Shown: positions 1-6,811 of the stretch, one piece after another
Position numbering within the stretch: the first letter of the stretch is position 1
How the letters are laid out: each line of letters starts with the position of its first letter
Assembly: GCA_955651735.1 (NCBI GenBank)
Contig: CATPAM010000212.1
Span: forward strand, 1 to 9,432
DNA: 9,432 bases
Direction: 5' to 3'
Source of the DNA: Candidatus Acidiferrales bacterium
GTDB lineage: Bacteria > Acidobacteriota > Terriglobia > Acidiferrales > UBA7541
Notes under the pieces: generated by a model
The model's input: only the letters and a program-made list of their open reading frames with translations
What the model was told of the DNA's origin: nothing
The model's database searches: none
Position numbers and translations under genes: made by a program

Positions 1-1085
1 ATCAAAAACCGGTCGTGGAAGTTACGGTAGTACAAAAATCCTCCAACAACGGCGGCCGCGAAGCGCTGCTCAACGCCAGCGGTTACGTCACGCCCCGCCG
101 CCGCGCCACCATCGCCGCGAAAATCACCGGCCGCGTCACTGGCGTGTTCTTCGACGAAGGCACGCACGTCGCCGAAAACCAGCTTCTCGCTACCCTGGAC
201 GATTCCGACGCCCGCAAAGCGCTCGACGCCGCCAAAGCCGACTACCAAGCCTCCAAGGCCGCCATCGCCGACTTCGAAGTGCAGCTGAAAAACGCCCGCA
301 TCCAGCTTCATCGCGCCGAGCAGCTTCAAAACGCCGGCGTGCAAACCCAGGAGCAGCTCGACAACGCCCGCACCAACGCCGACAGCCTCCAGGCCAAAAT
401 CGCCCTCGCGCAATCGCAGGTTATCAGCGCCGATACGCGAATTCAGGAAGCCCAGCAAGCCGTTGACAATTGCACCATCCGCGCGCCGTACGCCGGTATC
501 GTCGTCTCCAAAGACGCGCAAGTAGGCGAAATGGTCTCGCCCGTTTCCGCTGGCGGCGGTTTCACCCGCACCGGCATCGCCACCATCGTGGATATGAATT
601 CCAATGAAATTGAAGTCGACGTCAACGAGTCCTACATCTCTCGCGTCCAAGACGGTCAGCCCGTCACCGCCATTCTCGATGCCTATCCCGACTGGGAAAT
701 TCCCAGCCGCGTGCGCACCATCATCCCTTCCGCCGACCGCCAGAAAGCCACCGTCAAGGTGCGCGTCTCCTTTCTCAGGCTGGACCCGCGCATCCTTCCC
801 GACATGAGCATCAAGGTGACCTTCCTCGGCGCCGAGCCCGACAAAAAATCCTCCGCGGCAGCCGCCGCCGCAATCGTCATTCCGCTAAGCGCTGTCCGTG
901 ACGACAATGGCAGGAAAATCGTCTTCCTTGTGAAAGACGACAAAACCGAGCGCCGCGCCGTGACTCTCGGCGGCAGTCGTGGCTCTGATACCGAGGTCAT
1001 CGCAGGCGTTAGCGTCGGAGACACCGTGGTGGTTAAAGGCCCGGAAAATCTTCGCGACGGGCAGTCCGTCGAGATTAGAAAATAA
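1..1085 (+). CDS. Periplasmic adaptor (membrane fusion protein) of an ABC export system, 5'-truncated by the window edge
   Basis: Bridges an inner-membrane ABC transporter to the periplasm or an outer-membrane channel, as MacA/HlyD-type adaptors do. The frame is open to the first base (codons from position 3), so the GTG at 15 is not the likely start and the N-terminal membrane anchor or signal lies upstream. Counting from that GTG, residues about 20-62 are the first half of the lipoyl/barrel-sandwich domain (with GRVTGVFFDEGTHV), 64-152 a long Ala/Gln-rich alpha-helical hairpin, 153-195 the second half (TIRAPYAGIVVSKDAQVGE), 196-272 a beta-barrel, and about 286-355 the membrane-proximal domain (IVIPLSAV to the C-terminus). 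A run of six alanines near 281-286 looks like a linker. It is followed by the ATPase and two permeases on the same strand, so the same operon is likely. The substrate cannot be read from the sequence. Confidence 0.92.
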   Translation, partial: QKPVVEVTVVQKSSNNGGREALLNASGYVTPRRRATIAAKITGRVTGVFFDEGTHVAENQLLATLDDSDARKALDAAKADYQASKAAIADFEVQLKNARIQLHRAEQLQNAGVQTQEQLDNARTNADSLQAKIALAQSQVISADTRIQEAQQAVDNCTIRAPYAGIVVSKDAQVGEMVSPVSAGGGFTRTGIATIVDMNSNEIEVDVNESYISRVQDGQPVTAILDAYPDWEIPSRVRTIIPSADRQKATVKVRVSFLRLDPRILPDMSIKVTFLGAEPDKKSSAAAAAAIVIPLSAVRDDNGRKIVFLVKDDKTERRAVTLGGSRGSDTEVIAGVSVGDTVVVKGPENLRDGQSVEIRK

Positions 1086-1095
1086 GGTTTGTAGG

Positions 1096-1113
1096 GGCGC
1101 AGCATGCTGCGCC
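1096..1113. repeat. Perfect 18-bp palindrome (GGCGCAGCATGCTGCGCC) between the adaptor and ATPase genes
   Basis: The 18 bases GGCGCAGCATGCTGCGCC equal their own reverse complement. The element lies 10 bases after the adaptor stop codon and 10 bases before the ATPase ribosome-binding site. It could be a copy of a dispersed GTAGGGGCGCAGCATGCTGCGCC-type intergenic repeat, as found in some Acidobacteriota genomes (recalled, not checked). It could also be a hairpin that adjusts expression inside the operon. No T-run follows it, so it is not a standard intrinsic terminator. Confidence 0.7.
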
Positions 1114-1123
1114 TCAGTTTGTC

Positions 1124-1130
1124 AGGAGAA
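1124..1130 (+). promoter_or_regulatory. Ribosome-binding site that fixes the ATPase start at 1138
   Basis: AGGAGAA stands 7 bases before the ATG at 1138. The same frame is open back to 979, inside the adaptor gene, but the protein before residue 1 of the 1138 start shows no ABC-like sequence. The Shine-Dalgarno match therefore decides for 1138. Confidence 0.8.
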
Positions 1131-1137
1131 CAACAAG

Positions 1138-1881
1138 ATGATTCGAGTCGATGGCACAGGAAAATCCAACAGCCTCATCCAGGTCCGCGGTCTGGACAAA
1201 ACCTATCGCCGCGGCGGCGAGGAAATTCAAGTCCTCCAGCGACTCAATCTCGACGTCGACAAGGGCGATTTCGTCGCCTTCATGGGCCCCAGCGGCTCCG
1301 GCAAAACCACGTTGCTCAACCTGCTCGGCGGACTCGATGTCCCCACGCACGGCAGCATTACCGTCGCTGGTGACGAAATCACGCACATGTCTGGAAACAA
1401 GCTCACCCAATGGCGCGCACGCCACGTCGGCTTTATCTTTCAGATGTACAACCTCCTCCCCGTCCTCACCGCTTTCCAAAACGTCGAGCTCCCGCTTCTG
1501 CTCACCAAGCTCTCGAAATCCGATCGCCGCAAGCACGTGGAAACCGCCCTTGGCGTCGTCGGCCTCGCCGACCGCATGAACCACTACCCGCGCCAGCTCT
1601 CCGGCGGACAGGAACAGCGCGTCGCCATCGCTCGCGCTATCGTCGCCGACCCTACCTTTCTCCTCTGCGACGAGCCCACCGGCGATCTCGACCGCAAGAG
1701 CGCCGATGAAATCATGGAGCTTATCCACCGCCTCGTGACGGAGCACGGCAAAACCGTGCTGATGGTCACGCACGACCCGGTCGTCGCGACGCGCGCCGAT
1801 ACCACGCTGCACCTCGAAAAAGGCGTGCTCGTCGAGGGCAAGACTTCCCACGAAAGTGTCATGGCCGGAGGTGCCGCATGA
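1138..1881 (+). CDS. ABC transporter ATP-binding protein, MacB/LolD class
   Basis: Cytoplasmic ATPase that powers the permease pair encoded next to it. The protein has 247 residues, a normal length for a stand-alone LolD-type subunit. All nucleotide-binding motifs are intact: Walker [10 protein letters not shown] at 50-58, Q-loop Gln102 in [10 protein letters not shown], signature LSGGQ at 154-158 followed by EQRVAIARA, Walker B FLLCDEP at 174-180 with the D-loop TGDLD, and H-loop His212 in VTHD. The [20 protein letters not shown] stretch is typical of the family that pairs with FtsX-type permeases (MacB, LolD, YknY). The start is set by the AGGAG at 1124. Its stop overlaps the next start as ATGA (1878-1881), implying translational coupling. 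The family assignment is firm; the exported substrate (drug, peptide or lipoprotein) is unknown. Confidence 0.95.
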   Translation: MIRVDGTGKSNSLIQVRGLDKTYRRGGEEIQVLQRLNLDVDKGDFVAFMGPSGSGKTTLLNLLGGLDVPTHGSITVAGDEITHMSGNKLTQWRARHVGFIFQMYNLLPVLTAFQNVELPLLLTKLSKSDRRKHVETALGVVGLADRMNHYPRQLSGGQEQRVAIARAIVADPTFLLCDEPTGDLDRKSADEIMELIHRLVTEHGKTVLMVTHDPVVATRADTTLHLEKGVLVEGKTSHESVMAGGAA

Positions 1882-3026
1882 AATTCAGCCGCTTGGTCCT
1901 CGCCAATCTTTTCCGCAAAAAGGTTCGCCTCATCCTCACCATCGGCTCTTTTGCCATCGCTCTGGTGCTCTTTACGTTTCTTGCCGTCGTGAAGAGCGCC
2001 TTCAGCCGCGGCACGGAAATCGCCGGTGCGGACCGCCTGGTCGTCGTCAGCCGCATCGGTCTAATGCAATTAATGCCCATCTCCTACCGCGACAAAATCC
2101 TTGCCATTCCCGGCGTTAAGGCCGTCACGCACAATCACTGGTTCGGCGGTGTTTATCAGGATGAAAAGAACTTCTTTCCACAGTTTGTTATCGACCCCGA
2201 AAATCAACGCCAGGTGATGACGGAGCTTGTGGTGCCTGACGACCAGTGGAACAATTTCCTGAAAGACCGCCAGGGCGCCATCGCGGGCGCCCGCACCGCC
2301 GCACGCTTCCATTGGAAAATTGGCGATCGCATTCCAATCAAAACGACTCTCTATGGCGGCGGCGCTTCGGAGTTCAATCTCGACGGCATTTATCACAGCG
2401 AACGTCCCGGTGGCGATGAGAGCCAGTTTTGGCTGCAGTGGAAATACTTTGACGAGAATGCACCCGGTCCCGTCAAGAGCACGGCCGGATGGTACGTAGT
2501 TAAGCTCGATAACCCCGATGACGCCGTCCGCGTCGCCAAGGCCATTGACGAAAAGTTTGCCAACTCCTCGTTTGAGACCAAGAGCGAGACGGAATCCGCC
2601 TTCGCCGCTTATTTCGTCAAGCAGTTCGGAAACATCGAGCTCTTAATCCTCGCCATCGGCAGCATCGTTTTCTTTACACTTCTGTTGGTCACCGGCAACA
2701 CGATGGCTATCTCTGTCCGCGAGCGCACCTCAGAACTGGCCGTCCTTAAAGCTATCGGCTTCTCCGGACGGGCCGTTCTTTACTTCGTACTGGCAGAGTC
2801 CGTCATCATCGCCCTTGTTGGAGGCTTCATTGGCTTGACTCTCGCCTACTTGGCCATCCCTGTCATCGGCTTGGCTCTCACCGGTCTGCTGCCCCCCCTT
2901 ATCCTTTCCAAGTCGGTTCTGACACTTGGCCTTGGGTTCGCGCTCCTTGTTGGCGCTGCTAGCGGCCTACTGCCGGGGATCGGCGCCATGCGCATGCGCG
3001 TCGTCAACGCGCTCCGGAGAGTATGA
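1878..3026 (+). CDS. FtsX-like ABC permease, first of two
   Basis: Inner-membrane permease with the MacB-like layout of 382 residues. A positively charged N-terminus (LFRKKVR) leads into membrane segment 1 (about 17-38). A periplasmic domain follows (about 40-250), then three C-terminal segments near 253-272, 300-332 and 345-367. The conserved FtsX cytoplasmic loop is present at 279-297 ([18 protein letters not shown] region), where the ATPase normally docks. The gene starts inside the ATPase stop codon (ATGA), and its own stop lies one base before the second permease, so the ATPase and both permeases should be made together. MacB itself is a fusion that forms a homodimer; here ATPase and permease are separate genes and a second, different permease follows, which suggests a heterodimer (inference). 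Confidence 0.92.
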   Translation: MKFSRLVLANLFRKKVRLILTIGSFAIALVLFTFLAVVKSAFSRGTEIAGADRLVVVSRIGLMQLMPISYRDKILAIPGVKAVTHNHWFGGVYQDEKNFFPQFVIDPENQRQVMTELVVPDDQWNNFLKDRQGAIAGARTAARFHWKIGDRIPIKTTLYGGGASEFNLDGIYHSERPGGDESQFWLQWKYFDENAPGPVKSTAGWYVVKLDNPDDAVRVAKAIDEKFANSSFETKSETESAFAAYFVKQFGNIELLILAIGSIVFFTLLLVTGNTMAISVRERTSELAVLKAIGFSGRAVLYFVLAESVIIALVGGFIGLTLAYLAIPVIGLALTGLLPPLILSKSVLTLGLGFALLVGAASGLLPGIGAMRMRVVNALRRV

Positions 3027-3027
3027 A

Positions 3028-4197
3028 ATGGCCATTCCCCTCATTTACAACATTCGCAGCGTCAAAGCTCGCTGGACCTCCACGATCGTTGCCGTGGCGG
3101 GGATTGCCGGAACCGTTGGTGTCTTCATTGCCATGTTGTCGCTCGCGCGCGGCTTCAGAGCCACACTTGTTTCTTCCGGCTCCGCCGACAACGCGCTCAT
3201 TACCCGCGCCGGCGCCACATCCGAAATGACCAGTGGAGTCTCGCTCGATTCCGTGAAAATTATTCAGGATGCTCCCGGCATCGCTCGCGGGGCCAACGGC
3301 CCGTTGTTGACACCCGAGGCTGTTCTGATGGCACCGATTCCCCTGCGGTCCACCGGCACCGACGCCAACGTTGAGCTTCGTGGTGTCTCGCCTAACGTCT
3401 TTGCCATCCGCCGCAATATCAAAATCATAGAGGGCCGCATGTTCCAGCCTGGTCTGTCCGAACTCGTCGTCGGTAAAAACGCGATGGCGACCTATTCGGG
3501 CTTGACTCTGGGAAGCACAATTGGGCTCGGTAGCGCACGTTGGCAAGTCGTGGGCATTTTCGATGCGGGCGGCAGTGCCTTCGATTCCGAAGTTTGGGGC
3601 GACGCCCACCTTCTTAACGGTGCCTATAACCGTCCGGACACTCTGTCCCAGTCCGTTACAGTGCACCTCGCTTCGCCTGCCGCCCTTCAACAATTGAAGG
3701 ACTCGCTCACCGCCGATCCGCGTTTGAATGTCGACGTAACTCGCGAAATCGACTACTACTCTAAGCAGTCCACGCGTATGACCATGCTCATCACACGATT
3801 GGGCGGATTTGTCGCCTTGATCATGGCTATCGGTGCGGTTTTCGGCGCGCTGAATACCATGTATTCCGCCGTGGCTGAACGTGGACGCGAAATCGCCACC
3901 ATGCGCGCTCTCGGATTCGGCGCTGCTGCGGTCGTCATTTCCTTCTTGATCGAAGCGCTTCTCATCTCTTTTGTCGGGGGCGGTCTTGGCTGTCTCGCTG
4001 TTCTACCCCTCAACGGCTTGACCACCAGCACCATGAATTTTCAGACTTTTTCCAGCCTTGCCTTCGCCTTCAAGATCACACCCGAATTGCTTGTAAAGGG
4101 CATTTTCTTCGCTCTCACCATGGGTCTCATCGGTGGCCTGCTGCCCGCTGTCCGTGCAGCCAGCGGCCCCGTCGCGAGTGCCCTCCGCGAACTGTAG
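3028..4197 (+). CDS. FtsX-like ABC permease, second of two
   Basis: Second inner-membrane permease of the exporter, 389 residues from the ATG at 3028. That start is chosen because GGAG at 3016-3019 stands 8 bases upstream. The same frame is open further upstream (from about 2926), but this would overlap the previous gene by about 100 bases and would add non-membrane sequence before the typical amphipathic start MAIPLIYNIRSVKARW. Membrane segment 1 is at about 19-40, a periplasmic MacB_PCD-like domain covers about 42-250, and three further segments lie near 257-280, 300-328 and 355-376. The FtsX loop is clear (AERGREIATMRALGFG, 283-298). It is only distantly similar to the preceding permease, so the two look like an old duplication or a true hetero-pair rather than a recent copy. 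It is the last gene of the operon. Confidence 0.92.
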   Translation: MAIPLIYNIRSVKARWTSTIVAVAGIAGTVGVFIAMLSLARGFRATLVSSGSADNALITRAGATSEMTSGVSLDSVKIIQDAPGIARGANGPLLTPEAVLMAPIPLRSTGTDANVELRGVSPNVFAIRRNIKIIEGRMFQPGLSELVVGKNAMATYSGLTLGSTIGLGSARWQVVGIFDAGGSAFDSEVWGDAHLLNGAYNRPDTLSQSVTVHLASPAALQQLKDSLTADPRLNVDVTREIDYYSKQSTRMTMLITRLGGFVALIMAIGAVFGALNTMYSAVAERGREIATMRALGFGAAAVVISFLIEALLISFVGGGLGCLAVLPLNGLTTSTMNFQTFSSLAFAFKITPELLVKGIFFALTMGLIGGLLPAVRAASGPVASALREL

Positions 4198-4209
4198 CCG
4201 CCCGGGCTT

Positions 4210-4222
4210 GCCTGCCGCAGGC
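4210..4222 (+). terminator. Weak candidate terminator hairpin after the exporter operon
   Basis: GCCTG and CAGGC form a 5-bp stem with a CCG loop, 12 bases after the last permease stop, followed by the pyrimidine-rich GCTCTTCCTT. The stem is short and the T-tract is interrupted, so this is only a candidate. Confidence 0.25.
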
Positions 4223-4245
4223 GCTCTTCCTTACCTCGTTACTTC
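4212..4245 (+). repeat. Diverged direct repeat, copy 1
   Basis: Starts CTGCCGCAGG and ends CTCGTTACTTC, with a pyrimidine-rich middle. It aligns over about 33 bases with copy 2 at 4338-4370, with several substitutions. The first nine bases are also an exact inverted match to CTGCGGCAG at 4338-4346. Confidence 0.5.
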
Positions 4246-4337
4246 TTTCCTCTTTTTCTAGAGCAAGCTGTCACGTACAGGCGAGAACGACAACTACCAG
4301 GAAGGTGTCATCAACGTCTTGTTTGCAAAAGCTCAAT

Positions 4338-4370
4338 CTGCGGCAGGTCTTTTCGTTACTTCGTTACTTC
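4338..4370 (+). repeat. Diverged direct repeat, copy 2, with an 8-bp tandem unit
   Basis: Starts CTGCGGCAGG and ends TCGTTACTTC. Inside it TTCGTTAC occurs twice in tandem (4352-4367), followed by a partial third TTC. It ends one base before the stop codon of the GMC oxidoreductase gene on the opposite strand. Confidence 0.5.
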
Positions 4371-4371
4371 C

Positions 4372-6060
4372 CTAAAGCTCATTCCTCTTGATTGCCCCAA
4401 CCGCGAAATTGCAAGCCCGCGCGGTAAGCGCCATGTACGTCAGCGATGGGTTCACACACGAATTGGAGGCCATACACGCACCGTCGGTCATAAACAGGTT
4501 TTTCACGTCGTGCGCCTGATTGTGCTCGTTCAGCACAGAGGTTTTCGGATCGCGTCCCATGCGCGCCGTCCCCATCTCGTGAATCGCCAGGCCCGGCGGC
4601 GAAATCTCCTGGAACACGGAAATATCCAGCGCCCCTGCCGCAGCCAACATCTCGGCGGCTTGCACCGCGATATCGCGCGACATCGCGCGCTCGTTCTCGC
4701 CCCACGCGCAGTTGATCTTCAGCGTCGGAATACCCCAGGCGTCCACCCTGTCTTTTTGCACCTCTATGTAATTGTCGTGATTTGCCAGACATTCTCCAAA
4801 TCCGCCGATGCCCATTCGCCATTGCCCGGGCTTCTTCAGCGCGTTCTTGAAGTCCACGCCAAACCCGCTCATGCGCATGCCGCGACCCCAGCCTTCGCGG
4901 CTCCCACCGCCTTGGTATCCGTAGCCGCGCAAGAAATCTTTCTGCTTGGTCTTAACATTGCGGAAGCGCGGAATGTAAATCCCGTTCGGGCGATTGCCAA
5001 ATGGCATTTTGTCTTCGTGCCCCGGCATGACTCCGCTGGCGCCCGCGCCCATGTGGTGGTCCATCAGATTGTGGCCCAGTTCCCCGCTGCTGTTCGCCAA
5101 CCCGTTGGGGAATTCCGGTGTCGCGGAATTCAGCAGGATGCGCGTGGACTCCAGCGCCGACGCATTGATGAAGAAAATTCGCCCCTTGAATTCCATGGCG
5201 TTCCGCGTTTGCGCATCGATGACCCGCACACCGCTGACCTTTCGCGTCGCAGGATCAAAGATCAAGCTATGCACCACGCTGTAAGGTCGCAGCGTGAGCA
5301 GCCCTGTTTTTTGCGCCGCCGGGAGCGTGGCGCTGATGCTGCTGAAATACGATCCCGTGATGCATCCCCGGTGACAAACGCCGCAGTAGTGGCATGCCGC
5401 GCGGCCATTGTGCACCTGCGTCAAGACCGCGGACCGCCCGATGGTCATGATGCGGTCGTCAAACTTCTTCGCCAGCGCGTCGCGCATATCTTGCTCCACG
5501 CAAGTCATCTCCATCGGCGGCAGAAATTTTCCGTCCGGCAATTGCGGCAACCCTTCCGCCTGGCCGCTGATGCCCGCGAACGTTTCCACGTAGTCGTACC
5601 ACGGCGCGATGTCCGCATAGCGGATCGGCCAGTCCACCGCGATGCCATCCCTCAGGTTGGCTTCAAAGTCCAGATCGCTCCAGCGGTAGCTCTGCCGGCC
5701 CCAGGTGATGGATTTCCCGCCCACTTGCCGGCCGCGAATCCACGAAAATTTCTTATCGGGATCGGTGGAATACGGATTTTCCTTGTCGCTGACGAAAAAC
5801 TTATTGGAATATTCGTCGCAAGCGTAGTAGCACTCGCGCTGCACCGGCTGCGTGCTGGCGCGCTCCGCGCGATTGTCCCAGCCCCGATACTTCAGCTCCC
5901 ACACCGGAACATGCTCGACGTAATCGCGCTCCGGCAAAATGGTGCGTCCCGCTTCCAGCACCAGCACTCTCAGCCCTTTTTCCGTGAGCTCCTTCGCCGC
6001 CCAGCCTCCGGTTATTCCCGAACCGACAATGACCGCATCATACGCATTTGTCGCCGCCAT
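4372..6060 (-). CDS. GMC-family FAD-dependent oxidoreductase, catalytic subunit of a gluconate/glucose/fructose dehydrogenase-like enzyme
   Basis: Flavoprotein that oxidises an alcohol group of a sugar, sugar acid or similar substrate; the exact substrate is not readable. It has 562 residues. The N-terminal dinucleotide-binding motif VIVGSGITGG is at 10-19, with the acidic strand end VLVLEAG at 32-38. The GMC flavin-attachment region RGRQVGGKSITWGRQ is at 109-123. The C-terminal active-site block has His494 in HEMGTARMG and Asn537 in CVNPSLT, the likely catalytic His-Asn pair. Four cysteines at 223, 226, 229 and 233 (ACHYCGVCHRGC) fall in the region where related FAD-glucose dehydrogenases hold an iron-sulfur cluster; cluster binding here is inference. 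There is no signal peptide of its own, so export with the Tat-signal small subunit is expected. GGGGAG just before the ATG supports the start. Confidence 0.93.
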   Translation of the reverse strand: MAATNAYDAVIVGSGITGGWAAKELTEKGLRVLVLEAGRTILPERDYVEHVPVWELKYRGWDNRAERASTQPVQRECYYACDEYSNKFFVSDKENPYSTDPDKKFSWIRGRQVGGKSITWGRQSYRWSDLDFEANLRDGIAVDWPIRYADIAPWYDYVETFAGISGQAEGLPQLPDGKFLPPMEMTCVEQDMRDALAKKFDDRIMTIGRSAVLTQVHNGRAACHYCGVCHRGCITGSYFSSISATLPAAQKTGLLTLRPYSVVHSLIFDPATRKVSGVRVIDAQTRNAMEFKGRIFFINASALESTRILLNSATPEFPNGLANSSGELGHNLMDHHMGAGASGVMPGHEDKMPFGNRPNGIYIPRFRNVKTKQKDFLRGYGYQGGGSREGWGRGMRMSGFGVDFKNALKKPGQWRMGIGGFGECLANHDNYIEVQKDRVDAWGIPTLKINCAWGENERAMSRDIAVQAAEMLAAAGALDISVFQEISPPGLAIHEMGTARMGRDPKTSVLNEHNQAHDVKNLFMTDGACMASNSCVNPSLTYMALTARACNFAVGAIKRNEL

Positions 6061-6078
6061 GCTCCCCTCGCCCCTGTC

Positions 6079-6684
6079 CTACGCGTCCCCGAGTCCGGCG
6101 CCTAACTTCTCGCAGCCGTGTTGCGCGCCGGGAATAATTTGCAGCTTTAGTTCCTGCGTAAATCCTATTTCCGAGGTGTAGTAACCGTGCAGCGTAATGC
6201 CGCGGAAGATGCCGTAGAAGCTTCCTTTCAACTGCGCATCGAGCTCCGGAACTGTATTGCCGTGCTTCTCCCGCTTCTCTGCCCTCTCTGTCGCGGAGTA
6301 ATCATCCAGCGCGCGCAGCAAGGTAACTTGCTGCACGGGACTCGCATCCACAAAATCCCTTCCAAAGAGCTCCTGGCTCTGCTTGTCCATGCCGGCCAGT
6401 CCACTAAGGAAGTTTTGCCGCTCCTCTGCGGTGGCCCACTCCGTCAAGATTACGTCGATGAATTCATTCACCCGCGCCGCCTTGGCCCCCGGCGTGTCCG
6501 TTTCCGGAATGATCAGGTCCGTCATCACTACAACCGTGGCATTCTGGTGCGGATTCAGCGTGCGCAGCTTGTACCCCGGCCCGGTCTGCGCCTGCGCCTC
6601 CCGAAAAAAAGCCGCCATCGGCGAAGAGAAAACCGGTAGCACCGCTCCCGTCGCCAACATTTTCAATACGTCACGACGCTGCAT
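6079..6684 (-). CDS. Gluconate 2-dehydrogenase subunit 3 family protein (small subunit, Tat signal)
   Basis: Small accessory subunit, 201 residues, that helps fold and export the GMC flavoprotein encoded 18 bases downstream. The N-terminus MQRRDVLKMLATGAVLPVF has the twin-arginine pair, a hydrophobic stretch and a plausible AQA cleavage site at 30-32, so the Tat pathway is likely. Family hallmarks are visible: IPETDTPGAKAARVNEFID at 59-77, and YYTSEIGF at 168-175 near the C-terminus. Small subunits of the fructose and FAD-glucose dehydrogenases have the same role and the same gene order (small subunit, then GMC subunit). The start ATG (6684-6682) follows a GGGGGA in a purine-rich leader. The gene faces the alpha/beta hydrolase across a 127-bp divergent region. 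Confidence 0.92.
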   Translation of the reverse strand: MQRRDVLKMLATGAVLPVFSSPMAAFFREAQAQTGPGYKLRTLNPHQNATVVVMTDLIIPETDTPGAKAARVNEFIDVILTEWATAEERQNFLSGLAGMDKQSQELFGRDFVDASPVQQVTLLRALDDYSATERAEKREKHGNTVPELDAQLKGSFYGIFRGITLHGYYTSEIGFTQELKLQIIPGAQHGCEKLGAGLGDA

Positions 6685-6735
6685 ATTTCCCCCGTGAGAA
6701 TTGATTTTTTGCGGAGTGCCTCGACCTTGCGCGCC

Positions 6736-6741
6736 TATAAT
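6736..6741 (+). promoter_or_regulatory. Candidate -10 element (TATAAT) for the hydrolase gene
   Basis: Exact match to the sigma-70-class -10 hexamer, 70 bases before the hydrolase ATG, in otherwise GC-rich sequence. Without a clear -35 the call stays tentative. It would give a leader of roughly 60-65 bases. Confidence 0.4.
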
Positions 6742-6792
6742 GTTGAATCACGCGCTAAAAGTCGCCGATGAGCATACTCCAAAATTGTGTTC

Positions 6793-6810
6793 TAGAGAAT
6801 CGATTTTCTA
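6793..6810. repeat. 18-bp near-palindrome abutting the hydrolase start; operator or mRNA hairpin candidate
   Basis: TAGAGAATCGATTTTCTA reads as its own reverse complement except for one G/T pair (6797 and 6806), which would be a tolerated wobble in RNA. It ends one base before the ATG at 6812 and covers the space where the ribosome-binding site should be, so a bound repressor or a folded leader could block translation or transcription. Confidence 0.45.
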
Positions 6811-6811
6811 A

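Larger units (their letters stand above)
4198..4371. other. Gap between converging operons, with diverged direct repeats
   Basis: This 174-bp stretch separates the + strand exporter operon from the - strand dehydrogenase operon. No gene is supported here. It holds the palindrome GCCCGGGC at 4200-4207, a small hairpin at 4210-4222, and two related segments at 4212-4245 and 4338-4370. Both segments begin CTGC(C/G)GCAGG and end CGTTACTTC. Neither operon has a strong hairpin-plus-T-run terminator in it. Confidence 0.6.
6685..6811. promoter_or_regulatory. Divergent promoter region between the dehydrogenase operon and the hydrolase gene
   Basis: The 127 bp between the two divergent starts are richer in A and T than the flanking genes and must hold promoters for both. 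For the + strand, an exact TATAAT is at 6736-6741, but no convincing -35 hexamer lies 16-18 bases upstream. For the - strand I see no good consensus pair; GGGGGA at 6690-6695 (reverse strand) serves as ribosome-binding site. The near-palindrome at 6793-6810 is listed separately. Confidence 0.5.

Noticed and set aside
979..1137. Possible longer N-terminus for the ATPase, starting inside the adaptor gene
   Set aside because: The extra residues do not resemble any ABC protein and the good ribosome-binding site points to the ATG at 1138.
1114..1851. A 245-codon open frame on the - strand across the ATPase gene
   Set aside because: The ATPase has every ABC motif in the other strand; the antisense product has no family resemblance and low-complexity composition.
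3004..3693. A 229-codon open frame on the - strand across the second permease
   Set aside because: It is an antisense shadow of a clearly coding FtsX-type permease, and its Gly/Asn/Arg-rich translation shows no domain.
4510..6105. A 531-codon open frame on the + strand, antisense to the GMC oxidoreductase gene
   Set aside because: Its translation is rich in Arg, His, Ala and Pro with no recognisable domain, and it lies wholly over a gene with clear catalytic motifs. It is a by-product of GC-rich codon use.
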